From NCBI RefSeq assembly GCF_001182785.1, contig NZ_CP012100.1:124001-188000 (forward strand): DNA of 64,000 nt, given 5' to 3'. The notes beneath the pieces are model-generated. The model was not told the origin of the DNA and made no database searches. It saw nothing but the letters and a program-made list of their open reading frames with translations. A program made the translations under genes and the position numbers. The DNA is from Bacillus thuringiensis. GTDB lineage: Bacteria > Bacillota > Bacilli > Bacillales > Bacillaceae_G. Below, piece by piece: positions 54,542 through 63,359 of this stretch. How positions within the stretch are numbered: the stretch's first letter is position 1; each line of letters starts with the position of its first letter.

Positions 54542-55870
54542 TTACAAATTTAATAACGTTTTTGCAACCATGAAATAAATTACTAATCCTGTTCCGTCAA
54601 CAAATGTTGTAATAAATGGACCCGAAACAACTGCAGGATCTAGTTTTAATTTTCTTAGAATCAAAGGTAAAACTGCTGCTACAAGAGAGGCCCAAATAAC
54701 AATAAATAATAAAGTAATTGCTACAACTTGTGCAACTTCTGTTCCAACTCCCAACATATAAGCACGAGTGAGCCCAGCTATTCCAAGTGCAAGTCCGAGA
54801 AACATACCTATTGCAAATTCCTTTTTCATTACACGGAAAATGTCTTTAAATTTGACCTCTCCAATACCGATTGCACGAGTAATTGTTGCTACAACCTGTG
54901 TTCCTGTATTTCCACCAGTACCTACTAATAACGGAACAAAGAAAGCAAGGGCAACTACAGTTTCAATTTCATCTTCAAAATACTTTAATACTGTACCTGT
55001 ATATGCCTCAGCAACAAAAAGAAGTAATAACCATGGTAGACGTTTTAGGAAAATGCTCCAAATGCTAGCTTCAAAGTAAGATTGATTCAATGGCTCACTT
55101 CCGCCTAACTTTTGAATATCTTCTGTAGCTTCTGCTTCCATAACATTCATTACGTCATCAAAAGTTATAATACCAATCATTTTATTATTTGCTGTTGTCA
55201 CAGGTATTGCTGCTAAATTATAATTCAGTAGCTTTTTTACAACTTCTTGCTGGTCAACTTCAGCTTGTACTGAAATTACCTCTTGAATCATAATAGTAGA
55301 TAATATCTCTTCATCTGCTGCTAGTAATAACTCATGTATGGAAACGATTCCCTCAAGATAACCATGACTATCAAGAACATAACTATAAGATATTGATTCT
55401 ACATTTTCAGAATGTTCCCTAATGTACTTCAATGTCATTTTTACTGACCAATTTCCTCTAACTGCAACAAAATCACTTGTGACAAGACTTCCTGCCGTTT
55501 CAGGTTTGAAATTCATCAATTTTTTCACGTTATGTTTTGTGATTTTATCTAGATACGCCATTAATTTAGCCTGTTTTTCCGGATGAACCGCTAGCAGTAA
55601 ATCTACTAATTCATCAATCGGTTGTAAATTTAGTAACTTTTTAGCTTTGTTTTCAGATAAGTGAATTAAGATATTATATTTTTCTTCTGCACTCATATAT
55701 TGAAGAATTTTAGAGCTTTTTAATACAGGAATCGTATTTAGCAATATGACTTGATCTTCAATTGAAAACTCTTTTACTTCTTGTGCAATATCATACGATG
55801 GATGACGTAAAACTTTCTCTGCATCCAAGTTATTTTTGGTTATAAGTAATTCCTTTAATAATTTCTTCAT
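54542..55870 (-). CDS. mgtE: magnesium transporter/channel MgtE
   Basis: 442 residues: N-terminal superhelical domain (about 20-125; H-P-E-K-Q-A-K-L-M-A-Y-L-D), two CBS domains (about 130-255; L-V-T-S-D-F-V-A-V, A-A-I-P-V-T and G-I-I-T-F-D-D-V), plug helix and five C-terminal membrane helices including the selectivity region G-G-N-T-G-T-Q and P-x-x-V/S-G-P-F-I-T-T-F-V-D-G-T-G. The CBS/N domains close the channel when cytosolic Mg is high. Transcription is additionally under an M-box upstream on the same strand. Confidence 0.96.
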   Translation of the reverse strand: MKKLLKELLITKNNLDAEKVLRHPSYDIAQEVKEFSIEDQVILLNTIPVLKSSKILQYMSAEEKYNILIHLSENKAKKLLNLQPIDELVDLLLAVHPEKQAKLMAYLDKITKHNVKKLMNFKPETAGSLVTSDFVAVRGNWSVKMTLKYIREHSENVESISYSYVLDSHGYLEGIVSIHELLLAADEEILSTIMIQEVISVQAEVDQQEVVKKLLNYNLAAIPVTTANNKMIGIITFDDVMNVMEAEATEDIQKLGGSEPLNQSYFEASIWSIFLKRLPWLLLLFVAEAYTGTVLKYFEDEIETVVALAFFVPLLVGTGGNTGTQVVATITRAIGIGEVKFKDIFRVMKKEFAIGMFLGLALGIAGLTRAYMLGVGTEVAQVVAITLLFIVIWASLVAAVLPLILRKLKLDPAVVSGPFITTFVDGTGLVIYFMVAKTLLNL

Positions 55871-56047
55871 GTTAACTCCTCCTCATATTGCTAAGGGAGA
55901 CTCTAGAGTTTCATGAGTGGTTTTGTTTTATTTTATCTGTCTTAAATTTTTTATTAGAGCAATAATAGTTACATTGCAATCAATTCATTAGTTAGAATTA
56001 CCTCCTTTTTGAATATAGACAAGATAAAAATAAATAAAATTAAACAG

Positions 56048-56082
56048 AAAAACCTTTACTCAAAAAGGAGTAAAGGTTTTTT
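56048..56082 (-). terminator. M-box expression-platform terminator of mgtE
   Basis: AAAAACCTTTACTC / GAGTAAAGGTTTTT, 6-base loop. An upstream GAGGGAGT tract at the 3' side of the aptamer can pair with ACTCCTTT of the stem, giving an antiterminator. Confidence 0.85.
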
Positions 56083-56139
56083 CACAATACAAATAAATGA
56101 ATATTAAGACAGCTCTACCAAAATCACAGAGGTGCCTTT

Positions 56140-56310
56140 CTATCAAATCGTATACCACTCCCTCGTTGAGTTTTAGCACTGTATAGCATAGGTTTTTATA
56201 ACCAGCTACATTAAGAAGGGCCTTAATCCGACCGTTCCTGTTGACCCATTGGCGTCTCTCGACATTTTTGGGCAGCAGCGTTTCTCTATACAGGAGCCTC
56301 ACCTAACAAA
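56140..56310 (-). promoter_or_regulatory. M-box (ykoK) magnesium riboswitch of mgtE
   Basis: Minus strand: GTTAGGTGAGGCTCCTGTA, then GCTGCTGCCCAAAAATGTCG, GACGCCAATGGGTC, then AGCTGG and CTATGC near the 3' end. These are the invariant blocks of the Mg2+-sensing M-box. When Mg is high the terminator at 56048-56082 should form and stop mgtE transcription. Confidence 0.95.
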
Positions 56311-56828
56311 GTTTATTGAATTACTTCAAAATTTAAACCAGAATTTAATATTTGTCAACTGACTTTCAATTCCATTCATAAAAAATCTTTTATAGAAAAT
56401 GAAATTATATTTTATTATAAATTTAAAATTCCCCTTAAAAAACATAAAATTCAAATAGATTTAATTCGAAGAAACGTTATAAAACTTATGAAACTTATTG
56501 TTTTTAATCAAATTCCAACTTTATAACAAATGATAAATAATTAGTCATTCTGTATATCAAAAGAACATTCTAAAAAAATCTTCTTTTATAATTAAAATCT
56601 TCTTTACTGTTTATCAAATTTATGTGGTTAAACTACTTAATCAAACGATACACTACAAGTCAAAAATATGTACTTATACGGAATGATTACATACATTTTC
56701 TCTTATCATTTCTCAAAGGACTATAAAGCAATAAAATAAATAAAATTAGCAATAGGGTTGCTTGACAAGCAAAAAAAATATATTTATGCTTGCTACACGA
56801 AACAAACACATAAAATTTATATTGCTGG
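56311..56828. other. gene-free spacer between two divergent M-box leaders
   Basis: About 520 bases, very AT-rich; must contain the two outward promoters. No gene seen. Confidence 0.5.
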
Positions 56829-56993
56829 ACCTGTTAGGTGAGGCTCCTATACAAACACAGGCTATTGCCCAAAAATGTCGAAAGACGCCAATGGGTAGAA
56901 CAGGAATTGTCGGATTAAGGCTCTTCTTAAGATAGCTAAGTATTGAATTTTCATTACTTTACGTTGTATAGTGCCAAAGCTCTACTAGGGGGA
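56829..56993 (+). promoter_or_regulatory. M-box magnesium riboswitch of the SEDS gene
   Basis: Plus strand: CTGTTAGGTGAGGCTCCTA, GCTATTGCCCAAAAATGTCG, GACGCCAATGGGTAGAACAGG, TCTTAAGATAGCT, and GTATAGTGCC near the end, matching the mgtE copy block by block. The 3' tail TACTAGGGGGA (56983-56993) is complementary to TCCTCCTAGTA (57025-57035) of the following terminator, an antiterminator. Confidence 0.93.
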
Positions 56994-57022
56994 GAAAAGC
57001 CTTATTTAGTCATGCCATTTTG

Positions 57023-57055
57023 AATCCTCCTAGTATGTAACTAGGGGGATTTTTG
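57023..57055 (+). terminator. M-box expression-platform terminator of the SEDS gene
   Basis: AATCCTCCTAGT / ACTAGGGGGATT stem with ATGTA loop and T5. The right arm ACTAGGGGGA is an exact copy of 56984-56993, so the aptamer tail and the stem compete for the same left arm. Confidence 0.9.
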
Positions 57056-57185
57056 TATAAGAAAACAGTGTGTAAGCGATAAAATCCTCCTAAACAAAAG
57101 TCATATTTAGTAATTGACGAGAACAAGATTCTATTCATTAGCAAATGTAATATTATGTTTTGTTTTAAATCAGGAGGATATTAAA

Positions 57186-58295
57186 ATGAAAAAAATATTA
57201 AAACTCGATTATCTATTGCTCCTCCCTCTATTCATAACATGTACTTTAGGTATTATCATGATGTATAGTGCGAGCTCCATTGTCGCTGTCCAACATTACG
57301 GTTATAACAGTAGACACTTTGTTGATTCTCAATTAACAAAGCTATTTTTAGGAACAATAGGGTTAATAGTTTGTGCTATTCTCCCATATGATATATGGAA
57401 AAAACGGATAGTCTCTATTTGTATTATGGTTGGGGGGATTTTTTTATTAATTATGGTTTTATGGAAAGGAAAAGTGGTAAATAATGCTCAATCATGGATT
57501 TTTGGAATACAGCCAGCTGAATTTCTAAAATTAGGAACAATACTTGTAACAGCCCGTTTTTTTGCATTACGACAAGAACAAGCTAAAAATAGCTGGAGTG
57601 GTATCGGAAAACTTGTATTATTTTTAGCTACAATTTTTTTTCTTATCTTTAAACAACCAAATTTAGGATCAGCACTTTTAATATTAGGTATAGGTTTTAG
57701 TATATTTCTTTGCTCAGGAATAAATATAAATCTACTAATCAAAAGAACTACCATCGGTTCTGTTTTATGGTTACCTATTTTATATTTTTTGATTCAATGT
57801 AGTTTATCAGAAGTTCAAAAGACACGTATTACTACGATTTTCAATCCCTTTGTTGATGCACAAGGAAATGGATACCAGCTTGTAAATTCTTTTATTGCCA
57901 TTGGCTCTGGAGGAATCACTGGACGTGGGTTTGGAAATAGTATACAAAAAACAGGCTATCTTCCGGAACCACACACTGATTTTATAATGGCAATAGTTTC
58001 TGAAGAACTAGGGTTTATTGGTGTATTTATTCTATTGGCTGGAGTTTTGACTATAGTACTTCGCGCCTTAAAAATTGCACAATTATGTGTAAATCCATTC
58101 GGTAGTTTTATAGCAATTGGTATAGGATGTATGATAGGTATGCAATCTATTGTAAATTTAGGTGGTATCACAGGACTATTCCCTCTTACAGGTACTCCAT
58201 TTCCATTTGTAAGTTTTGGTGGAAGCTCTTTAATGGTCAATTTAATAGCAATGGGAATGTTAATTAATATTTCAATTTTCAATAAAATAAAATAA
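57186..58295 (+). CDS. SEDS-family (FtsW/RodA/SpoVE) peptidoglycan polymerase
   Basis: 369 residues from ATG 57186 (AGGAGGA seven bases upstream; the frame is open to 57114 but without a site). About ten membrane helices. SEDS motifs: M-M-Y-S-A-S-S near residue 24, Q-P-A-E-F-L-K-L (about 108), K-Q-P-N-L-G-S-A-L-L (about 155), G-R-G-F-G-N-S, L-P-E-P-H-T-D-F-I-M-A-I-V-S-E-E-L-G with the catalytic Asp (about 265), and the final P-F-V-S-F-G-G-S-S-L. It should polymerise lipid II glycan strands with a partner class B PBP, which is not adjacent. Regulation by an M-box is the unusual feature. Confidence 0.92.
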   Translation: MKKILKLDYLLLLPLFITCTLGIIMMYSASSIVAVQHYGYNSRHFVDSQLTKLFLGTIGLIVCAILPYDIWKKRIVSICIMVGGIFLLIMVLWKGKVVNNAQSWIFGIQPAEFLKLGTILVTARFFALRQEQAKNSWSGIGKLVLFLATIFFLIFKQPNLGSALLILGIGFSIFLCSGININLLIKRTTIGSVLWLPILYFLIQCSLSEVQKTRITTIFNPFVDAQGNGYQLVNSFIAIGSGGITGRGFGNSIQKTGYLPEPHTDFIMAIVSEELGFIGVFILLAGVLTIVLRALKIAQLCVNPFGSFIAIGIGCMIGMQSIVNLGGITGLFPLTGTPFPFVSFGGSSLMVNLIAMGMLINISIFNKIK

Positions 58296-58311
58296 TTAGG
58301 ATATGTTTTAT

Positions 58312-58582
58312 GTAACTGAATTCAGAGAGGTTTTATCCATCTTGCCTTAAACAAAGGATAAAATGGAGCTTTCTGTTGCAGGTAAAACATCAGCCCTCTT
58401 GATTTACTATCGTTATGGAGCTCAATCCCTTCAACCATTTGGCTTTCGGCCCGCCACCTAACTGTCTACGCTTAAAGACTAACGTTACCTTTAGCCCTTC
58501 AAGACTCGCTACGAGCGAATCGCTAGTTCTTACTCGACGGGAATCCCACCCGTTATATGATACGACCTAGGCTCGGTCGCAC
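58312..58582 (-). mobile_element. truncated group II intron (5' domain I part)
   Basis: On the minus strand from 58582: GTGCGACC opening, the usual 5' end of bacterial group II introns, followed by a GC-rich, highly structured ~270 bases: ACGGG-TGGGA-TTCCCGT hairpin, AGCGATTCGCTCGTAGCG, GGC-CGAAA-GCC tetraloop-like helix, and TTTATCC/GGATAAA. No reverse transcriptase frame or domain V/VI follows, so only the front end remains. Class not assigned. Structure and composition differ sharply from the surrounding AT-rich DNA. Confidence 0.55.
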
Positions 58583-58676
58583 ACCTGCCTCGTGAGTTAA
58601 TATGAAAATGAAACCCAATGTCTTTCAGGCGAAAGTATAATCTTGGTTTGGAAATATACAACTGTTTGGACATAAA

Positions 58677-58700
58677 AAAGACCATCGAAATGATGGTCTT
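58677..58700 (-). terminator. terminator of the alpha/beta hydrolase gene
   Basis: AAGACCATC / GATGGTCTT with a 4-6-base loop and T6 on the minus strand. Confidence 0.8.
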
Positions 58701-58751
58701 GCAGACTGTAGACAAATGCATAAAATAACGGATGAACCTTTCTCTGAACAC

Positions 58752-59738
58752 TTACTTTACTTCTTTCATAAATAGTCTAACGTTTTCAGCGATTTCTTTG
58801 AATTTGGTATGGTGTAAATAATGTGATCCATCCATGGTTACTACTTTTCCATGTACCGAGTCTTTGATCTGCCCTTCATGCAGAGATATCCACCCTGCTA
58901 CACCTTCATTATTCGCTTGTACAAAGAGAAGAAGTGGAAGATATTTAGGGAAGGTTAAACCTTGAGCTCCTTTAAAATTAGACGAAATATGGTCCATCTC
59001 ATTCAAAGTTGTGTCATTATACATGTTTTTATTCGAAATCATTTTCATTTGCTCTACGGTTTTTTCATCAAATGCCAGTCCAGCATAGGGGTCAGCATTG
59101 ATTTTCATAATCAATCTTAAGAGACCTGATTTTTTGAGATATGCAAACGTTTTTAATGGGAAATTGATATCCATACCCGGTTGTGTTGCAACACTACTAT
59201 CGATTCCGACAAATGCAGTCACCTCGTTTGGATATTTGTTCACATAATCAATTCCATAAATGCCTGTAATGGAGTGGCCCATGAGCATGTATCTGTTAAT
59301 ATTAAGCTGCTGTAGAGCTTCATGAACTTCACTTACCATATTCTCCGTGGTTCGCTCTTTTACAGTTTCATCACTTAATCCATAACCGAAAGGCTCTACC
59401 GCAACAACTTTGTAAAATGGAGACAATTCATCGATAAGAAGCTTAAAATCAAGCCCTGGAGTAGCTGTTCCATAACCAGGCAGGAGCACGATCGTTTCCT
59501 CGCCCTCGCCTTGAATTAACACATTCATGTTTTTCCCGTCTACAGATACGTGCTGTCCGTAGGGCACTATTCGTTTTTGCTCCGAATGACTACTCATCAC
59601 ATTTGCGATATAAACAATACCTAAAACAAGTAAGATGACTAGAACGATTGCTCCTATGATTTTAAGTAAGATGTTTCGCACTTTCTTTATTTTCATTCCA
59701 TTCAGCGTTTTCTTTTCCTCTTGTTGTGTCACTGTCAT
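58752..59738 (-). CDS. membrane-anchored alpha/beta hydrolase
   Basis: About 328 residues from ATG 59738 (AGGAGA just upstream); the frame is open to 59852 but that part lies in the leader. One N-terminal membrane helix (about 22-45), then an alpha/beta hydrolase: oxyanion L-L-P-G-Y-G-T-A-T-P-G, nucleophile elbow M-G-H-S-I-T-G (about 160), and catalytic His in M-D-G-S-H-Y-L-H-H near the end. Substrate unknown. It follows a two-component system on the same strand after a strong terminator and all three genes share a GC-richer composition, suggesting joint acquisition. Confidence 0.85.
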   Translation of the reverse strand: MTVTQQEEKKTLNGMKIKKVRNILLKIIGAIVLVILLVLGIVYIANVMSSHSEQKRIVPYGQHVSVDGKNMNVLIQGEGEETIVLLPGYGTATPGLDFKLLIDELSPFYKVVAVEPFGYGLSDETVKERTTENMVSEVHEALQQLNINRYMLMGHSITGIYGIDYVNKYPNEVTAFVGIDSSVATQPGMDINFPLKTFAYLKKSGLLRLIMKINADPYAGLAFDEKTVEQMKMISNKNMYNDTTLNEMDHISSNFKGAQGLTFPKYLPLLLFVQANNEGVAGWISLHEGQIKDSVHGKVVTMDGSHYLHHTKFKEIAENVRLFMKEVK

Positions 59739-59857
59739 CTTCTCCTGTCCTGATCCGTTTGTTTGCCTTCCTTCATGTGGCCTGTGATGAAACCTTAACC
59801 AATGAAGATGTACGCCACATGACGACAATATGAACTGAATATGAACTGTCAAAAAAA

Positions 59858-59903
59858 ATGCTACGACTCATATGCAAGTAAGCTTGCATATGAGTCGTAG
59901 CAT
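59858..59903 (-). terminator. 21-bp perfect terminator of the two-component operon
   Basis: Perfect arms 59858-59878 and 59883-59903 with a 4-base loop and T8 on the minus strand. Confidence 0.92.
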
Positions 59904-59918
59904 AGAGAATGAATCTAA

Positions 59919-61286
59919 CTAATCTGTTGGTGTAGTGATTGGCAAGGTGACAATGAAGGTCGTTCCTTGACCAGGTTCACTTTTCACTCGGATGTCACCT
60001 TGATGAAGCGACACGATTTGTTTAACGATAGCGAGTCCCATACCACTTCCGTCATACTTACGACTGTGGGAACGATCGGCCTTAAAAAAACGATCGAATA
60101 TACGCTTCTGGTCGTCAAGGTGAATACCAATACCAGTGTCGGATATTAGGATTGTCACGTTTTTGATATCTTGTTTGATGCTTACGTTAATCACGCCGTC
60201 ATCCTCGGAAAATTTGATGCTATTTCTGAGGATATTCGTCCATACCTGATTTAACAGGTCATGATCAGCGGTTACTTTAACTGTCTGTAAATCAAGCTCG
60301 AAATGTATATCACGAGCAGACCATTGTGGCTGGAGCGCCACGATTATCCGTCGGATTTGTTCATCGAGGCTGAGCGTGACGAGCCGCAGTTGCTTTGACT
60401 GCGATTCAAGCAAACTCAGCTTTAGCAGGCTATCGCTCATTTTGGACATCCTTTTCGCTTCAGCGATGATAATATCAAAATAACGGCTTCGTTCGTATTC
60501 TGAAAGGTCAACTTGCTTAAGCGCTAGAGCATAACCGGATATCGAAGTGAGCGGAGACTGAACCTCGTGCGACACGTTCGTTACGAATTCCCTGCGCATC
60601 TGCTCAAGTTGCTGCAGATCGTGCATCATTTCTTCGAAGCTGCGAGCCAAAGTACCCAGCTCACTCGTTTGCTTAATATTCAACTTGACGTTGAAATCTC
60701 CAGATGCTATCCGCTTGGTCGCTTTTGTCAGCTTTTTAATCGGTCTTACCAGGAATACAGAGGCAACTAGAATCAATAAGCTTCCTGCAATCAACGAACA
60801 TGTTGCAAAGACCAATGCCCACTTTGTGACAAAAGAGGCTGAAGGAGGGGCGAGCGCTTCCAAAAATATCGCTTTCGTTCCCATTTCCGTTTTCAACGGC
60901 AACCCTAAGAGGACCGTGGCAATACCATTAGGAGTGTCCCGAACAACACCTCCATCTAATACTTTCTTTAGTTGCTCCATCGTCACAGGCGCAGGTTTGT
61001 GTTCGTGAAGTTTACCGTAAGACTTGAACTGACCCGTTGCTTCGTAAATTCGAATATAATAAGAATCGAGCTGCTTCATTTCACTTACGAACAAGTCCGC
61101 TTCATGTAACGGAAGGGTCTTGTAAACCCGGACGATGTCTTGGCCAAAGTTACGTAAGTTGATTTGAGCGTTTTCGTTCAACTTATCTTCGAATATCCAA
61201 GTTGACACAAAAAAAGAAATGATCGTGCCCCCGATAATGGAGACTAAAAATGTCAGGACAACACGTATATATAGGGATCTGATCAT
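59919..61286 (-). CDS. sensor histidine kinase
   Basis: 455 residues: helices at about 8-28 and 162-187 around a ~135-residue extracytoplasmic sensor, HAMP (about 188-240), phosphoacceptor V-S-H-E-V-Q-S-P-L-T-S-I (about 242-253; Val-Gln instead of Leu-Arg), N box I-L-R-N-S-I-K-F, G1 D-T-G-I-G-I, F D-R-F-F-K, G2 G-S-G-M-G-L. Overlaps the regulator by four bases. The DNA is visibly GC-richer than most of the window. Confidence 0.94.
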   Translation of the reverse strand: MIRSLYIRVVLTFLVSIIGGTIISFFVSTWIFEDKLNENAQINLRNFGQDIVRVYKTLPLHEADLFVSEMKQLDSYYIRIYEATGQFKSYGKLHEHKPAPVTMEQLKKVLDGGVVRDTPNGIATVLLGLPLKTEMGTKAIFLEALAPPSASFVTKWALVFATCSLIAGSLLILVASVFLVRPIKKLTKATKRIASGDFNVKLNIKQTSELGTLARSFEEMMHDLQQLEQMRREFVTNVSHEVQSPLTSISGYALALKQVDLSEYERSRYFDIIIAEAKRMSKMSDSLLKLSLLESQSKQLRLVTLSLDEQIRRIIVALQPQWSARDIHFELDLQTVKVTADHDLLNQVWTNILRNSIKFSEDDGVINVSIKQDIKNVTILISDTGIGIHLDDQKRIFDRFFKADRSHSRKYDGSGMGLAIVKQIVSLHQGDIRVKSEPGQGTTFIVTLPITTPTD

Positions 61287-61957
61287 TCATTAACCTCAAG
61301 CCGATACCCAAGCCCGCGCACCGTTTCGATCCGAAAATCAGGTGTTGTCGCGAACCGTTCACGCAGCCGTTTAATATGTACGTCTACCGTTCGATCATCT
61401 CCGGCGTAATCGATACCCCAAATCTGATCGATCAACTGCACGCGCGTATAGACTTGTCCGGGTGTTCCAGCGAGCTTATACAACAATTCGAACTCCTTTA
61501 GCGGCAACGTAAGCGACTCCGTCCCTTTCATCACCTTATAGGTCTGTCGATCAAGGATGACGTTCCCGAAATGGATCGTCTGCGTGGAGCCAATCTTGTA
61601 TCGTTTGAGTAGTGCCCTAACACGAACCGTCAACTCTAACGGATCGAATGGTTTGGTTAAATAATCGTCCGCCCCAAGTTCGAAACCTTTCACTTTCTCC
61701 CATGTTTCTCCTCTCGCAGTCAGCATAAGTAAAGGTAGATCAGGATTGGCCCTTCGGAGCTCCTTGCTTAACGTCCAACCATCCATAATCGGCATCATAA
61801 TGTCAAGTACGACAAGATCGACATCCGTTGAGCTGTAGACGGCCAGTGCTTCCTTGCCGTCCGCTGCTTCAGCTGTTGCGAATCCGTCGTTGCGTAGAAA
61901 TAAACAGACGAGTTCGCGAATGTTCGCATCGTCGTCAGCAACTAGTATAGTAGGCAT
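61283..61957 (-). CDS. OmpR-family response regulator
   Basis: 224 residues from ATG 61957 (GAGGG upstream; frame open to 61984). Receiver with D-D-D acidic cluster, phosphoacceptor Asp52 in V-V-L-D-I-M-M-P, T-A-R and T-K-P-F; C-terminal winged helix with L-P-L-K-E-F-E-L-L, T-V-D-V-H-I-K-R-L-R-E-R and R-G-L-G-Y-R-L. Codon choice is GC-rich (many GCG, CGG, GGC), unlike the neighbours. Probably regulates itself and the hydrolase. Confidence 0.94.
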   Translation of the reverse strand: MPTILVADDDANIRELVCLFLRNDGFATAEAADGKEALAVYSSTDVDLVVLDIMMPIMDGWTLSKELRRANPDLPLLMLTARGETWEKVKGFELGADDYLTKPFDPLELTVRVRALLKRYKIGSTQTIHFGNVILDRQTYKVMKGTESLTLPLKEFELLYKLAGTPGQVYTRVQLIDQIWGIDYAGDDRTVDVHIKRLRERFATTPDFRIETVRGLGYRLEVNE

Positions 61958-62199
61958 CGGTTCCCTCTTTTCCCTGTTTTCCACCGCATCATTTCAAGTA
62001 ATCATTTTACTATAAATTAACACGTATGTTGATTAACCAAAGTAATACAGTTTCTTGATTTATCGACCCGTAGAATTCAAGTGTTTCTTTCAAACTAATT
62101 TGCCACTCAATTAACAAGGCTTCACAAAGAAACAGGCGTGTGAAACCTGCAAATGACAAGCCTTTGTTTTGTCTTTTGGACTTGTGCACTAAGAAATTT

Positions 62200-62385
62200 T
62201 AGCAAGGCATAGGCAATTATAGCTGTGAATAACTAATTGAACAACGCATTGGATGTTGTGCCAAACAATACGGGAACGTTCAAATTCAGCTAAATACAGC
62301 GAAAAAATGATTCGATTGCCCAGCGCGATTTGTACATGGCGGCGGTTCCTTCGGACAGATAGATTGGTAGAACGTACATTCCCCA
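62200..62385 (-). pseudogene. IS4-family transposase remnant
   Basis: The minus-strand frame through 62334 reads L-S-E-G-T-A-A-M-Y-K-S-R-W-A-I-E-S-F-F-R, then after an in-frame TAG L-N-L-N-V-P-V-L-F-G-T-T-S-N-A and, after a second TAG, L-F-T-A-I-I-A-Y-A-L-L-K-F-L. Y-K-x-R-W-x-I-E-x-F-F-R-W-I-K-Q and F-G-T-x-x-N-A-V are the C-terminal signature of IS4-type transposases; both stops fall where Gln is expected. Clearly dead. Confidence 0.8.
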
Positions 62386-62679
62386 AACTACTCCAGTAAT
62401 TACACCATCTGAAATAACACATCCCATAGCCACTAATTATTTTTCATCAAATGCGTAAATGGCGTATCAACTTTGATTGCACATGCGTTCCAAATCATTA
62501 ATTGTTAATTTAAGTGAATTCCATCATAAATATTCATATAGGTTTAGTAATTAGTCAAAGTTATTAGGGTGTTCTGTCGTATAATTTATGTATATTACCA
62601 TATAATAACCTCCTGATTTTTGTATATTATAGTTCTACATTGACACATAATATATAACTTTTTCTCATTGCTTCTTGAA

Positions 62680-63140
62680 CTAATCTGTTCCGATAACCAA
62701 ATCAAAAAATTCCTTCCGCCCATCTTGGAAGGTGACCTCAACGTTATCACTATTTTGATGGAATAAATGAATTGTAGTATTAAAATTTACATCAATAGAA
62801 TTTCTTATAGACTCGTAAAGAATCTGATGTAATATAAAACAGTGTATGCTTATTGAACCACTCTGTTGTATATGAAATTTTCTAAAATCAATATTGAGTA
62901 TTTCTTGCCCCCTAGTATCAACAAATTGTCGCATTTCTACTGTGACGCCGTGTTTTTTCACCTGTTCTAATAATCCTCATTTATCTAAAACAAATATCGC
63001 ATCTCCTCTTAAGCTAATTACAGATCCAATAGAACGAAATGAGCGAGCTTTTTCAATAATAATTGGGGAATAACCATTAGATAAAAGACAATTTGCTAAA
63101 GATAGACCGCAATTCCACCACCAGAAATTAGAACTTTCAT
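62680..63140 (-). pseudogene. FAD-dependent monooxygenase, degraded
   Basis: From ATG 63140 the minus strand encodes M-K-V-L-I-S-G-G-G-I-A (dinucleotide-binding motif), then after a frameshift S-L-A-N-C-L-L-S-N-G-Y, I-I-E-K-A-R-S-F-R, G-D-A-I-F-V-L-D-K, an in-frame stop, L-L-E-Q-V-K-K-H-G-V, and finally F-D-L-V-I-G-T-D where the family's G-A-D-G motif begins; the frame then ends. About 150 of ~400 residues remain. Relatives are aromatic-ring or TetX-like flavin monooxygenases. It has a Fur-box-like sequence upstream. Confidence 0.8.
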
Positions 63141-63154
63141 AAAAACACCAATTT

Positions 63155-63175
63155 GATATTGATAATCATTATTAT
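63155..63175 (-). promoter_or_regulatory. Fur-box-like sequence
   Basis: GATATTGATAATCATTATTA, 15 bases upstream of the dead monooxygenase start, matches the TGATAAT-N-ATTATCA dyad of the ferric uptake regulator with one or two mismatches. The former gene was probably iron-repressed. Confidence 0.65.
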
Positions 63176-63359
63176 TTATAGATAGAATAATAGAAAAAAT
63201 TATTTATCACAAGGGGAAACTGCATAATAATGTTGGAGTGAAATAAAATACGATAAAAAAGATGCTGAAAAAATTTAAAACATGATACTTTGGTTTTAGA
63301 TCCTTCCATATCCCTGTTTAAGACGTTTTTGATAGAATGATGGCGATGTATAGTGACCC

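Noticed and set aside
56060..56302. 80-residue open frame on the minus strand
   Set aside because: It lies wholly within the M-box aptamer and its terminator; the RNA structure explains the conservation and there is no ribosome binding site.
58530..58751. 73-residue minus-strand frame next to the intron remnant
   Set aside because: It crosses the terminator of the hydrolase gene and the start of the intron-like RNA; no protein family is evident.
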